Source: Notamacropus eugenii
Lineage: Eukaryota > Chordata > Mammalia > Diprotodontia > Macropodidae
DNA: 64,000 nt
NCBI RefSeq assembly: GCF_028372415.1
Contig: NC_092878.1
Location: forward strand, 72,724,704 to 72,788,703
Direction of reading: 5' to 3'
The translations under genes were made by a program, and so were the position numbers. The notes below the pieces were generated by a model. The model was not told the origin of the DNA. It worked only from the letters and a program-made list of their open reading frames with translations, and did no database searches. Numbering within the stretch: position 1 is the first letter of the stretch; every line of letters begins with the position of its first letter. Positions 44,055 to 56,589 of the stretch are shown piece after piece.

Positions 44055-46139
44055 ATGGTATGTTTCAATCTGAATTCAGACTCCATAGTGATTTATCTAG
44101 ATATGGATAGCATTTTTCATCATGAGTCTTTTGGAAGTGTCTTAAATCATATTATTATTGAGAAGAGCTAAGTATATCAAAGTCATCAAGCAATGTTGCT
44201 ATTACCGAGTACAACGTTCTCCAGGTTTTGCTCACTTCACTTAGGCTCAGTTCGTGTAAGTTTTTTCCAGGTTTCTCTAAAATCTACCTGCTCATCATTT
44301 GTTATAGAACAAAGGTATTCCAATACATTCATATACCATAATTTGTTCAGTCATTCCCCAATTGACAGACATCCGCTCAATTTCCTGTTCTCTGCCACCA
44401 CACAAAGAACTGAGATAAATATCTTTGTACACGTGGCTCATTTTCCTTCTTTTATAATCTCTTTGGGATACAGAGCTAGGAGTGATATTGCTGGATCAAA
44501 GGGTATGCATGTTTTTATAGCACCTTGGACATAATTGATAATTGCTGTCCAGAATAGTTGGATTAGTTCACAACTGCACCAACAATGCTTTAGTGTTCCA
44601 ATTTCCCCACATCTTTTCTATCATTTATCGTGTTCCTTTTTTCCCCAAATCAGTCAATCTGATAAATGTGAGGTACGTATTGCTTTGATTTTCAATTCTC
44701 TAATCAGTATTGATTCAGAGCATTTTTTCGTATGACTACAGATAGCTTTAATTGCTTCATGTGAAAACTATCTGTTCATATTCTTTGATCATTTATCAGT
44801 TGTGGAATGACTTGCATTGTTTTAAATCTGACTGTTCTCTACAGATTTTAAAAATGAAGACTTTATCAGATACATTAGCTATAAAATTGTTTCCCAGTTT
44901 TCTGTTTCCTTTCTAATCTTTGTTGCATTGGCTTTGTTTGTGAAGAACATTTTTACTTTAATGTATTCAAAATCATCCATTTTGCATTTAGTACATGGTC
45001 AATTTTTATGTAGCTGCTTCATAATGCTGCAAAAACAGTATATTCCTTCTTAACCCCATTCAATTTTCTCCAGAGTTCTATCACATCTAACTTTTCTAAA
45101 ATTCTGTTCACCTCCTAACCTTTTCATTTTTACTTTTTTTCATTGGATATATCTAGTTCTGAGAGGGGAAAGTTGAGATCACCCACTAGTAGTGCCTTGT
45201 TCCCTATATCTTCCCATAACTCACTTAACTTTTCCTCTAAGAATTTGGATACTATATCACTTGAAAATAAGATCTAGTTTTGCTTTTCATTTGTGTGAGA
45301 TCAGAATTGCTACACTTTTTTTCTTTTTTACTTTAGCTGAAGCATAATATATTCTGCCCTAGCTTTTTACCTTTACTCTGTATGTATCTCTCCTTCACAT
45401 GTGTTTCTTGTAAATAACATATTGTAGAATTCTGATTTTTAATCCACTCTGCTTTCCTCTTCCTCTTTGTGAGAGAGTGTATCCCACTCAGGTTCACCAT
45501 TGTGATTACTGTTTCTTTCTCTCCATCTCATTTCCCCTCCCCCATTTCCACTTTTCTCTCTCCCTTTGCCCTTTCCCTCCTCATCAGTGTTTTGGTTCTG
45601 ACCACTGCCTCCCTCAATCTGCACCCCTTTATTATCCCCCTCCCTTTACTTTCTCATTTCTCCTCCTACTTCCCCATAGAGTAAGATAGATTTCTATGAT
45701 CAACTGAAAATGTACGTTATTCCCTCTTTGAGCCAAATTTGATGAAAGTAGCATTCAAATAACGATCGTTTCCCTTCCTTCATTCTCTATACTGTAATAG
45801 ATTTTGTACCTCTTCATGTGATTCAATTTAACACTTTCTGCCTCTTCCTCTCCTCTTCTCCCAGTAAAATACTTTTTGTCTCTTAATTAATTAGTTAAGT
45901 ATTTTTATCATCGCATAAAAACCAACTTATACCCATACACTCTGTCTATGTATACCCCTTCTAAATGCCATCATAAAATTATAGATCTCAAGAGTTACAA
46001 ATATCACCTTCCCCATGTAGGTTTGTAAACAGCTTAATCTTCTTGAATAACTTTTTTTTTTCTTTCTTGTTTACCTTTGTATGATTCATTTGAGTCTTGT
46101 ATTTCAGGGTCAAATTTTCTGTTCAGCTCTCTTTTATTT

Positions 46140-47110
46140 TGCCATCAGGAATGGTTGAAAACCCTGTATTTCATTGAATGTTCATTTTATCCTCTGAAAG
46201 ATTTTGCTGAATTTGGTTGTGTAGTTCATCCTTGTTTGTAATCCAAGCTCCTTTGCCTTCCAGAATATCACATTTCAGATCTTCCAATCCTTTAATATAG
46301 AAGCTTCTAATTTCTGCATAATCCTGATTGTTGATATTAAATTGTTTGTCTCTGACTAGGTGCAGTATTTTTCTCCTTGACTTGGTAATTTTGGAATTTG
46401 TAAACAATAGTCCTTGGAGTTGACTTGGGATCTCTTTCAGGAGGTAATCAGTATATTCTTTCAATGATTATTTTACCCTCTGTTTCTAGGATATTGGGGC
46501 AGTTTTCCTTCACAATTTCTTGAAAGATGCTATCGAGGCTCTTTTCTTAATCATGGCTTTCAGCTAGTATAATAATTTTTAAAATATCTTTCCTGGATCT
46601 GTTTTCCAGGCCAGTATTTGTTTGTTTGTTTTTCAATGAGACTGCTTATATTTTATTTTATTTTTTCACTATTCTGACTTTAACTGATTCTCAACATCTC
46701 CTAGAGTCATTAGCTACCACTTGCCCAGTTTAAATTTTTAATGAATTGTTTTCTTCAGTTAGCATTTTTACCTCCTTTTTCATCTAGCCAACTCTGCTTT
46801 TTAAGAAGTTCTCTTTGGTGAACTTTTTTACCTCTTTTTTTCATTCAGCCAATTCTACTTTTTAAAGAGTTGTTTTCTTCAGCAGATTCCCCCAACCCGC
46901 CCCCCCCCCCCAAATATATTTGGTCAATTGTATTTTTAATGATTTTTTTTATATCTGTAGTAAATTTTTGTCCTTCCTTTTCCACACTGTTGACTTGATC
47001 TTGCATAGCTCTCATTTCTTTAAACAATTTTTTTCTACCTCTCTTATTTGATTTTTAAAATCCTACTTGAACTCTTAAAATAAGGCTTTTGTTTGGCCTG
47101 GAATCAATTC
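46140..47110 (-). pseudogene. ORF1 relic of the old L1
   Basis: A C-terminal piece at 46171-46464 (KEYTDYLLKEIPSQ, NNQDYAEIRSFYIKGLEDL) and N-terminal pieces near 46845-47027. A C-rich run (46896-46911) interrupts the coiled-coil part. Broken by stops and shifts and more divergent from the HAL1 ORF1s than these are from each other. Confidence 0.6.
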
Positions 47111-48351
47111 ATATTCCCCTTTCAGTTTTCAGATATAAGTATATTGAAAATATCATCCTCTTCTGAGTTTGCATTTTTATCTTCCCTGTTACCATTGTAA
47201 CTCTCTAAGGTCAATGTTCATTTTTGATTTTTGATCATCTTATTTACCTGTTTCCTGGCTTTTGAAGTTGAACTCTCCTACTGTAATACATGGGGCACTG
47301 TACCAAGCTTCTACTGCTGGAGTCCACGGGCTTGGTCACTCTCTTTATGTGGGGTCTCAAGTGCAGGCAGCCAGAGGCTGTCAGTATCTGACAGCTTATC
47401 TGGTGTTGAGCCCAAGTCCTTGTGGTGGTCTGTGGCATGTACTGAAGTCAGGTGGATTTTTCTGTGATTACCTGGGGCTACAATGAAGCATGTGGTGGTC
47501 TGGCTATTAGAGGATGCTTGCTCACCCAGGGATGTGCCCAAAGCATGGGGAGGTCCAGCAGCTAGAGGATGCCTACCCCTCCCATTGTGCTGAAGCATGT
47601 TATGGCTTTCAGTGTTGGAGTCTGCTGGTTTCTCTGGCTATGTTAAGACATGTGGGGGTCCTAGTGTTGATCATGGCCTCCTCTACCATCCTACTGGTTT
47701 TCTTATATGGCACTTGCTAACGACTTGATGGGATGGATTCTGTCCTGGAATGTGTTCCCCTTTAACCCAAGTGAAACAGACCTTTCTTGCTACTCCTCCA
47801 AATTTCCCAGGTTAAAACACTGCTCTATCCCATATTTCCACTGTTCCAGAACTTGTTCTGCAGCACTATTTTTTATTTTTTTTGTTTTTCCAGAGAAGAA
47901 TATGGGAGAAAGTGAGTTACTGCTTACTCAGCCATCTTGGCTCTCAGATGTTTGGCTAGAACTTTTATGATATCTTGTGTCATCTACTTAAATAACTTAA
48001 GATCATAATTATACCAGGAAAGCAATGGTAGTCACAATCCCATTGCATTTCTCAGACTCATTCACCATGAAATGCATTATTCTCTTCACAAAACGAAGTC
48101 CTTGGCTTTGAAATGGGCTACCACCAATAAATTCCAAGATTATACCCTGAGATTAATTTAAAATACAAATGAACAATGCTCATCTTCTCAGTTAAAGATC
48201 TGACTTTTTAATTCTTTGTCAAGGTAGGACTCTGCTTCTAGTTGGGGTGGGGGTGGAGGTAAAAGTGGCTGTGGTTGTACTGTCCCAGGTTTCAGGGGTC
48301 TTGTATCAGCTGCTTAATCTCCCACCATGTGTCATCCCAGAGCTTAGGAAA

Positions 48352-48397
48352 CTGCTGCTGCTGCTGTTGCTGCTGCTGCTGTTGCTGCTGCTGCTGT
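48352..48397. repeat. (CTG)n trinucleotide repeat
   Basis: About 15 CTG units with three TTG interruptions in the 5' UTR of the old L1. It gives Leu or Ser/Asn runs in spurious frames. Confidence 0.95.
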
Positions 48398-48775
48398 CAC
48401 TGCCACTTCCACCACCACCATCTCTTCTTCCCCGGGGCTGGGGTTGGATGACAGCTAGATGGTTCTCCTCTCTCACCCAGGTCCCACAGAGTTTTCCCAC
48501 TGACATTCAATGATGTCTTTGTCACTTGTGGGTTGAGAAGTCTGAAAACTTCCACAGCTGCCAGTGATTCAGTCCCCTGAGTTCTGCTCCAGCCCTGTCT
48601 GTGCCAATGCATCCAACACTGGGTTGTCTTGGCCTGAAGATTTGTTTCACTCTGTCATTTTATGTGTTCTTTAGCTCTAGAATTTGTTTAGAGTCGTATT
48701 TTACAGGGTTTTGAGGTGTTTGGAGGAGAGCTCATGAAAATCTCTGCTTTTACTCTATCATCTTATCTCTACCCT

Positions 48776-49449
48776 GAAATAATATCATTTTAAAAGAAAG
48801 AAGGAAGACTGAAAGGCAGAAGAGGATTCAGTGGAGGGCAGAAAAAAAACAAAAAACAAAACTTAACCCTAATAATTATGAGTATGAATGACATGGACTC
48901 ACCCATACCACATAGAAAGAAAATACAATGAATTTGATTGCAAAATCCTAATGTTCATTGTATTAAAAAAAAGAAAACATTGTTAAATTAGGGAGGCTCA
49001 AAGAGATAAAATGAGGAGTTGGAATAGGATTTATCATGCTTTGGCTACTTGCACAAAATACCAGTGTTAATTGTTAGTTTAATGAAAATGACCAATAACA
49101 ATGAAAATAGTAAAGAGAAAAAAAAGAACAAGGAAAGTGAGTTATATTGAGTGGGCGTTATTTGTGTATCACTAATACAAAGCATTCATGCCCTAAATAG
49201 TACAGCATCTAAGAAGTAAAACAAAAAGTTCACTGAAGTATATTGAAAAATGATTTGGTAAGATGACAATTGTAGTTTACCTTAATGTGCCCCTTTCTGA
49301 ATTAGAGAAACCTAAAATAAAAGAAAGGAAGAATCTGAAAATAATTTCAAGAAAAATGAAATTAGAAATAAAAAGTCTCTTGCAATTATTAAATGAGAGG
49401 AACATGCCTAGTTTCCTATATTATCTAGCACTTATTTCTAAAAATGATC
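48776..49449. other. Unassigned, A-rich
   Basis: Possibly decayed L1 ORF2 sequence, but nothing can be aligned with confidence. Confidence 0.35.
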
Positions 49450-49910
49450 TTGTTCTAGGACATTAAAAAGTTATGAATACATTCATAAAGACATCCATGT
49501 AATTAACTTTATACACCATAGTTCAATTAAATAATGAATAATGAAATATGAGTGAATACAGGGATTGATATGGAGACTAAATGATTGTACATTAATAAGT
49601 GAATCAAAGAACTAATCATAGTGACAATAAAAAATTATATAAAATAAATGACAGCAATCAAACTTGAAAAAATGAGACAGTATGGACAGGAAAATATATC
49701 CTTCTCAATACTTGTATTATTTTGTAAAAGATGATTAATGCAAATAAGACCTAGAAAAATCAAAATAGAAACAGAACATCAGAATAGATTGGTGAAACAA
49801 GATGTGGAAACTAACATCCACAGCATTCTAGTATTCCATAAACCTAAGCACAAAAATTTCTAGGAATTTTCTTGGTGGGCTTTTAATGAGGTGAACTGAC
49901 TAGGGAGAAA
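49450..49910 (+). mobile_element. L1 ORF2 fragment, plus strand
   Basis: 'AACATCAGAATAGATTGGTG' and 'AGTATTCCATAAACCTAAGC' follow the marsupial L1 ORF2 late region. Degraded. Confidence 0.45.
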
Positions 49911-50689
49911 ATAGTTGCCATGGGGACTGTATACATATTGTGTATACATCATCATGATGAATATGTTCTGTCCATTTTTCAGCTTGCTCATCCCTTGCCT
50001 TCTACTTAAAGTTTCTAATCAATATACTGTTACCCTTTGCCATTTGTTACTAATTTTTTTGACTTATTTCTCTTCTGACCCAGTTCAGAGTTCTCTTTAG
50101 ACCACAAGTGATGATTTAAAAAGTGAAACCATCCAGTGTCACAAATATTATTGGCCTTGAAGAAGATACACAATATAATTGCCAAAAATAAGGAAGATAA
50201 TTAATTCCTCTATATATTAAGACATCACTTAATCCAAAAGTCTTTACTTATCTCTTTGAATACCAACTATCTTAACTATTTATATTATTTTGAATGCTTT
50301 TAAAAATAAATTATAGGTTCATTTTTTTCTGTGCATTTTTGTTCTTCTTTTAGAAATGACTCTTTAAAGTGTTCTAAATTAAAAAAAAAGTTTTTGTGAA
50401 ATTCTGAGGTGGAGGGATGTGACTTAAGTGAGATATGTTTTATTATTTTCCCCTTCAAATCTGAGGTAATTTACCCCTGTTGTGAAAACTTGATGTATTT
50501 CAAACTCCTGCAGTAACATGAATGGCTTACTGTTTTGGAACAAATCATGTTAACCTGTACTAAATGGTATTTCCAAAAGAAATACAATCTTAATTTCTGT
50601 CATTTTTTGAAATACACTATATTTTTAACTTCCACTTGAGGGGGATATGACATCTGGGAAACCTGGAAAGTAGTCTGGGGAAAATAACT
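49911..50689. other. Unassigned
   Basis: No feature recognised; possibly a later insertion between the two L1 pieces. Confidence 0.35.
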
Positions 50690-51650
50690 TTAAATCAGTA
50701 TTTTATACCTTATGCTATAATAAATTTTAAATGAATAAATGATCTAAAACCTAAAAAGTTACATCATAAAAATGGAAAGAATGGTAAAAAGACCCCTCCC
50801 AAAAGAATGCATGTCATTCACAAATAACAAACGGAGAAAATTCATAAGCAGACTTGGGATAGAAGAGATGATTGAAGAATAATCTACAATAAATTCATTT
50901 TGTAAAGCTTTTGTACAAATTAAATCACTACAACTAGAATGAGAATATCAGATCAGAATTAGGGAAAATCTTTCAATTAAATATCCTTGATAAAAGTGTG
51001 GCATTCAAAATTTACACGGAATTTCCACAAACACAAATGACGTTCCAAAATAGTAAAGAATTCAAAAACATGGAGTTATTTAAAAATAAAAGATATCAAT
51101 GATCGCATGAAAATGGTTCAAAAATCATTAATAATCAGAGTTGTATATAAAACAATTTTGGGGTAATCTTTACAACCCTCAAGTTAGAAATATCCAGAAA
51201 TCCCATTCTTAAAAGACAAATAAGATAATCTCCATAGTTTTACCTTGCTTGAGTAGCTGTGAATCATCTCACTTATTCTGGAAATAAGTGCACATAAAAT
51301 TATTAGCTGGTTTATATCCTTCAACCTAGACATTTCATTTTCAGTACTATATTCTGTGGAGGTTATTGATAGCAAGAGAATATTCATATATACAAAAATT
51401 CTTTGGCAGTATTATTTAGAATAACCTAACACTGGAAACAAAATATGTACCAAACATTTGAAGCTAAAGAAATCAGCCCATAAGAATCCAATGGATTAAT
51501 TCTGTGCCGTAACAAATGACCAATAGGGAGAATTCTGAAAAATCTGTGGTCTTCTATGAAGTGTCAGAATGAAGGAAAAAAATAGGATAATGAAGAAAAT
51601 TATGCAAATAAAGCCAATATGGTAAAGGAAAGAAAACAGGTCAATTACAA
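50690..51650 (+). mobile_element. L1 ORF2 C-terminal part, plus strand
   Basis: 'CATTTTGTAAAGCTTTTGTA', 'GAAAATCTTTCAATTAAATA' and 'ATGGTTCAAAAATCATTAAT', then the late 'TACAAAAATTCTTTGGCAGT' block. Colinear with 49450-49910 in an L1. Stops throughout. Confidence 0.55.
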
Positions 51651-51894
51651 CTGCAAATTTTAGTAAAATATTTTACTATTAAACTTAACTAACCCTCCTT
51701 TCTTTTAACAATCAATAAACTTTTTCACAAAATATATTTTGTAAGACACTTGTATCAAAACAAAATACATGCATGTATTTAAATAAAAAAACTTATAAAA
51801 TACTTAATAACTTTTTGATAATATATGAAAGGACAAGAAGTTTAATATAAATCAGTAGTGAAAAATGGCAGTCTCAGAAACAAGGAAATATCAG

Positions 51895-52804
51895 ATTATA
51901 TTAAGAAAAGAATGAGGTTAGCAGAACTAAGGTGGAAGAATATCAGGAAGAAGTAGAGTGCAACTCCTGAAATACAACTCCAAAAAGATCTAGCAAATGC
52001 AACAAACTGAGTCCTGATTGAAAATAAATCCAAGGTAAAAAGGCAGTCGGTCATTTTCCAGTCCAGGTACACATAGAGAGACGGAGAAAGGTCTGCAGAC
52101 GCTGGTTGCCACATCTCACCAGTCTCATTTGCATCATTCCAAGAACTGAAAGAAGATGAGAACCAAGGCATGAAGAGGACACACTTTACAGAGGAACACT
52201 TTGTCCTTGTCTAAACTGTGAGAATAATGTTAATTGGCCACTTTGTCGTATATGACATGGTTTCAGGTCACAGATCCAGGGTGGACTGTAGGGGAAATGT
52301 ACTGGTGAGTGATGTTTCAAAATGAGGAACGGGATAGTCTGTGGGTAATGCACTGAGTGTGGAAGACATTTAAGGGCAAACATTTGCTACGTGGTGATTC
52401 TGACCCCAGCAGTGGATCAAGGTCTTGATTACAACCTGCACCCCACTCAAAAACCTGTGGTGGATGGAATAAGCAGGGAAGAAATCCCAAACCAAAGGGC
52501 AGCCTGTAATTCAGACATTCTGAATGAATAGAACTTTTCAGCTGCCTGATAGTGGCTAAATCTAGGAGCAAACTATGGGAACTTTTGAACAAAGCTAAGT
52601 TAGCAGGAATGCTGTTCATACAAAAAACCTAGGTCATAAATCTGCAGAGTTCAGATCAGAAGGGCAGAGATCACACTTTGCCTAAAATTGGACTAATTTA
52701 GGAGCACTGAAAGTTTAGAGGTTCCCAGTCTGAACTATATATAAGTGTAATCCTGGAAAAAATACAGCAGCCAGTACCACCAAGAAAGTAACAGAAGAAC
52801 CGAA
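51895..52804 (+). mobile_element. Old L1 5' region, plus strand
   Basis: 'GCAGAACTAAGGTGGAAGAA' at the start is a decayed 5' end (GAGCCAAGATGGCGGA type). 5' UTR-like sequence follows to the TOMM6 insertion and continues at 53558. Confidence 0.5.
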
Positions 52805-53557
52805 GAAGACCAAAGTTTTTTTTTTTTTTTCTTTGTTAACTGTCTTTATTTCAAACATTTTAGGAGAAAAAAAAATCTTTGTATAACTGAAGAGAACAGT
52901 AAATGCCACTTGCAACACACTCCCTGCCTGGTATCTGCTCAACCTACAAGGATTTGGAAGATATGTACAATATATGGAGTAAAGGCGATATATCTCACGC
53001 CATGCCTAAGTAGAGACTGAAGCTATGGCTGATCACAGACTGACCAAGGAGAAAAAAACTAGTGTACAGAAGGGAATGTAGCAAGTCTGAATCAGATTTG
53101 TGGCAGCCATTCAAAGCAGATCTTCTGGTGGTCATGTCATGGTCATAGCTGCGAGGTAGAGAGAGCTTCCAAGAAACTGCATTCAGATCACAGAAGGCAG
53201 TATTAGAAATGAAGTCACTAGTTATATCAGCTGGGCTACAGGCCTGGCTGGGGTGCCATCAAGTCAATGTCACTCAAGTGTCTAGCCAGCCAGACACCAG
53301 CAGCAAAGAGTCCCAAATTCACAATCAAATTCCTCCGGAAGTCGTTCCTGTCGGTGGCAAAACTATACTCACCCCGCAGCCATTCCCCGACGCCCTCGGG
53401 GGCTCCAGTTCCTCCGCCAGAGGCCCCTGAAGGCGGCACCGCCTGAGGCAGCACCGAAACCCCGCTAGCAGCCATGGCAGCTAGCCCCAAGGGCTCAGCT
53501 CCACATGGGCGCGACTCACCAGCATGACTGCTCGGCGCACCTTGAAGACCAAAGTTT
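52805..53557 (-). mobile_element. TOMM6: TOMM6 retrocopy (processed insertion) with target duplications
   Basis: A complete mRNA-like insertion on the minus strand: 5' UTR, coding region 53236-53475, a 3' UTR of about 400 bp, poly-A signal (AATAAA as TTTATT at 52845-52850) and a poly-A tail (T run from 52816). It is bounded by identical 14-bp repeats GAAGACCAAAGTTT at 52805-52818 and 53544-53557. No introns. This is the classic product of L1-mediated reverse transcription of a host mRNA. Confidence 0.85.
53236..53475 (-). CDS. TOMM6: TOMM6-like protein, intact retrogene frame
   Basis: TOM6 is a small subunit of the mitochondrial outer-membrane import pore, a tail-anchored protein that helps TOM40 assembly. 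The start is the Met of MAASGVSVLPQA at 53475. An open frame runs further upstream to 53568, but that part falls in the retrocopy 5' UTR and target site. The product is 79 residues against about 74 in human TOM6 (from memory). A Gly/Ala/Pro-rich N-terminus is followed by VGEWLRGEYSFATDRNDFRR, the membrane segment NLIVNLGLFAAGVWLA, and the conserved end RHLSDIDLMAPQPGL. No stop or shift is present, so the copy is young or conserved. No promoter evidence; expression unknown. Confidence 0.75.
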   Translation of the reverse strand: MAASGVSVLPQAVPPSGASGGGTGAPEGVGEWLRGEYSFATDRNDFRRNLIVNLGLFAAGVWLARHLSDIDLMAPQPGL

Positions 53558-54150
53558 AACGGAAACATTTCTCCCCCGAGAAGTGTCTAGAGGCCAGCCC
53601 TAATATAAGTCAGAAAGTAGATTGAAAGAATGAGTAAAGACACAAAGAATGAGCTTATCATATTGTGATGAAAGTGACATTGAAGACAAAATAAGAGAGT
53701 GACTCAAAAATATCTGTAAACAAAACCTCGAAGGAAACCATAGTTTGGGTATAAGTTCAACTAAAATTCCTAGAAGGCATAAATCGAGAGTTTAAAAATA
53801 GTTAAAAGAAATGAGAGTTCAGGATGAAAAAAAAAAACTGGGAAAAGAAGTGATAGCCATGGAAGAAAGATTTGGAAAGAGAATTAACGTCTTGGAACAA
53901 GGGGTGCAAAACCTTATCCAAAGTTGTATTGGGGACTGGGGAGAGTAAGTTATAATTAGACAAGTAGAAACTAATGACTCTTTAAGACAAAAATAAATAT
54001 TAAAACAAAGTCAAGAGGTTGAAAGAAAAATAGAAGAAAATCTCATACCAAAAACAACTGACCTGAAAGCAGATGGAGGGGAGAAAATTCAAGGATTATT
54101 GGACTACTAGAAATATATGACAAAAGGCAAAACAAAGCAAAAAAAATCTT
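53558..54150 (+). mobile_element. Old L1 5' region and ORF1 start, continued
   Basis: 'GCCAGCCCTAATATAAGTCA', 'ATGAGAGTTCAGGATG', 'AAACTGGGAAAAGAAGTGA' and 'GACAAGTAGAAACTAATGAC' continue the 51895 copy into a coiled-coil-type ORF1 relic. Several stops. Confidence 0.5.
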
Positions 54151-54515
54151 TTGCTATTTTTCTTTCATATTTAAATTAATCAAAAAAGAAATTGAGAATC
54201 TAGAGTCATGTGACCATCAAGCTGAAGGACTAGATGTTTTCTCTATCCTTATGGCTTCTCAAGTTTCTCTAAAATAGAAATTATGTGCCGTGGTTAAGGA
54301 ATTTCAGCTGCCTGCAGGTTCTAGACACTAAGAAAACAGATCAAATAAAATCTTGATGAGCTAACGATAGACAAGACCAATATTAAATGAACCTTCATTA
54401 GCACTCAGCACGCCTTTCCCCACCTCCCACCACACTCAGGCAGCAAGGCGGCACCAGCTGATCCATGGACTTGCAACAACATTCAGCTTCACACTGCAGA
54501 TCCTGTTCTCGACTT
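54151..54515. other. Unassigned
   Basis: Includes a C-rich patch (54410-54470) without a recognisable family. Confidence 0.4.
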
Positions 54516-54785
54516 TGGAATCAAGCAGAGTCTAACCCTTCTTCCAAATGAAAGCTTATTAAATAATTTAAAAATGATTCTCGTTCCAATCTAATTTTTC
54601 TCTTCAGTTTAAATGTTTCTAGTTCCTCAAAGAAATCTTCATATGACCTGATCTTAATGACATTCATTACACTTATTGGATTCTTCTCAAGACCCATTAG
54701 TTCATGAATGACCTCTTGAAATCTGATTTTCAAAACTGAACATGATACTTCAGATGTAGCCTCAGTGAAGCAGAATTTAGACAGA
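54516..54785 (-). mobile_element. CR1/L3-like LINE 3' fragment, minus strand
   Basis: The complement holds TTTCATTTGGAAGAAGGGTT, AGACTCTGCTTG, GAACTAGAAACATTTAAACT and AAGATCAGGTCATATGAAG. These fit the CR1-type 3' pattern (CATGTGGAAGAGGGATTAGA; CATATGAGGA). The open frame across it is incidental. Confidence 0.45.
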
Positions 54786-54839
54786 AAAATCAACTTCCAT
54801 ATACTTGATATTCTTATGCTTTTCATTCTCCCCTTTTTC

Positions 54840-54995
54840 TGATATATATGCATTGTGTATGCATGTATACATACATACACAATGCATATATACACATATA
54901 CAAATAATACATGCATATACATATATACATATGTGTTTGTATACACATATATGTATATATGCATGCATGCGTGCATGCATACATACATACATACA
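54840..54995. repeat. (TACA/CATA/TGCA)n microsatellite
   Basis: ATACATAC, TATACACATA and GCATGCATGC units; many spurious His/Ile/Tyr frames on both strands. Confidence 0.9.
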
Positions 54996-55080
54996 AAAGA
55001 AGCCCCGAGTGATTCAGCTCTCAGGATAGGCAATGTGCACAATAAGGAAGCAGTTCAACTGAACACTTCTAAAAAGTAAT

Positions 55081-55366
55081 CAGGCCTTCAGAAACTTTTT
55101 TCACTTGTAACCCCTTTTCACGTACAGGCAGCATTATCACTTGCTTTGTATGACCTGAAGGCATCTGCAGTGCAAAGTGCACATGCTTTGAATCCAGGAC
55201 CAAGACTGTGGTGAACTGGCTTTTCAAGTGCTGCCAGAAATATCTCGAATGCATAATGCATTCGATTTTGAATTAATTTTTGGTCATTGTGCCTTCAGAA
55301 AACTTTTGCTGTTGCCAATTTTTTGAGACCCAATGAGATCACAGCCCATTGTTTAAGAAGTGCTAT
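55081..55366. mobile_element. Possible hAT-like MITE
   Basis: The left end (CAGGCCTTCAGAAACTTTTT) and the complement of the right end (TAGCACTTCTTAAACAAT) look like decayed hAT terminal repeats (CAGTGCTTCTCAAAC type). The flanking 8 bp do not match, so this is weak. Confidence 0.3.
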
Positions 55367-56272
55367 CTACTTCGTAGAAAATCTGAGAGTAATCAATGGA
55401 AATGACAGGAAATTGAGGAGCTGACTTCCAAAATTCAGAGAGAAGGAAGGGAATTTTGAACTAAATAGCAGATAATTATTTTTATCAATTGAAAAACATG
55501 ACAAATGCATATGCACAAGACGGAAGTAGTACCTTTAGTGGAAGTGGAAGAAGAAGGGCAGAAGGAATGCTTTTCTATTCTCAAGATTATGAGGGACGAT
55601 GAACTCTTCTTTTGAACAATGAAAGATTATCAAAGAAAAAGCTAAAGAAATAAAATTTTCAATGGTAGTAGAAGCCTAACCAATATCAGGGTGTTTACAA
55701 ATGAAGGAACGTGAAATAGAGAAAGAAGGAGCAAAGAATGAATGAGCATTTTTTTTAAAAATGGTAACATAGCAGGCAAGGGGCTCTTCCCATAAATGGA
55801 AGACTTGAATTTTGAAATCTTGGAGAAAGAAACTAATTTTACTTTAAATATGATATGTGTGGGAGTGTACATGTGTGTATTATGTGTATGCAAATATATG
55901 CATGAAATTTATGTGTATATATGCACATGTACCTAGGTATGTATTTATAGGTATAGATAGAAATATACAGAATTCCTTAAAAGTAAAATAAATTTATTCC
56001 TTTTCAGACAGCCCATATTTTCCATTTATAAAGAGAATCAATTATATGTGGTGCAAGTTTTAACAAATGTTAATTTCTCTTTCCTTTTTTCTCTCTTCCA
56101 TATTCCTTCAACTTTGAACATCTTGGTACTGGCTGAGCTTCTACTGCTATTGAAACTTCTGTTTCTTTTGTTTTCTCTTTGATTTGCATATTTATATGAA
56201 TGTGTATATATATGCATATCATATATGTATATCTACCTATCTGTATAGTTTACATTTGTATATACAATGCTG

Positions 56273-56320
<48 letters not shown>

Positions 56321-56589
56321 AGTTGCCCCTAAAAAGGAGCACATCCAAAAATGGTAAAGGAAAGATAGATGATTAATAGTCAACTTCAAAACCTATAAGA
56401 ACACCTCTATTATATACAGACTGCATTACTTTGGACAAATCATTTATTCTCTGTCAGTGATGTGGATGCTTTTCTAAGAGCAAAAGTTACAGAGAAGATA
56501 CAAACATAGATTCTTAGAGATTCTCCTTAATTTAAAGTTTCCTCTATCACTGAAATCATAGTTTTAGTCCCCATTCCACATTAATTTAC
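55367..56589. other. Unassigned with microsatellites
   Basis: GT/TATA simple repeats at about 55855-55960 and 56200-56275; otherwise no gene or repeat is recognised. Confidence 0.4.
56276..56319. repeat. (CA)n microsatellite
   Basis: About 22 uninterrupted CA units. Confidence 0.97.

Larger units (their letters stand above)
43790..48775 (-). mobile_element. Old L1, minus strand, both ends present, ORF2 core deleted
   Basis: From the right: 5' end (48680-48775), 5' UTR with (CTG)n, ORF1 relic (46140-47110) and the spacer complement (45450-46130). Then comes a part of ORF2 (about 45120-45450, 'CTTTAGCTGAAGCATAATAT' and 'CTCTGTATGTATCTCTCC'), the ORF2 C-terminus and 3' region (44200-44970) and the 3' end (43790). 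At 5 kb it is shorter than a full L1 because most of ORF2 is missing. Heavily mutated. Confidence 0.65.

Noticed and set aside
47231-48513. Several overlapping frames of 64-95 codons on both strands
   Set aside because: All lie in the GC-richer 5' UTR of the old minus L1, where stops are rare; no conserved start or domain.
53476-53568. Upstream in-frame extension of the TOMM6 frame from a Met at 53568
   Set aside because: The extension covers retrocopy 5' UTR and host target sequence; the TOM6 start is at 53475.
54521-55042. Antisense frame of 173 codons
   Set aside because: Its N-terminal half is microsatellite and its C-terminal half is a CR1-like repeat; chance frame.
55081-55366. Firm call of a hAT MITE
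   Set aside because: End similarity is weak and the flanking 8 bp do not match, so it is kept only as a low-confidence feature.
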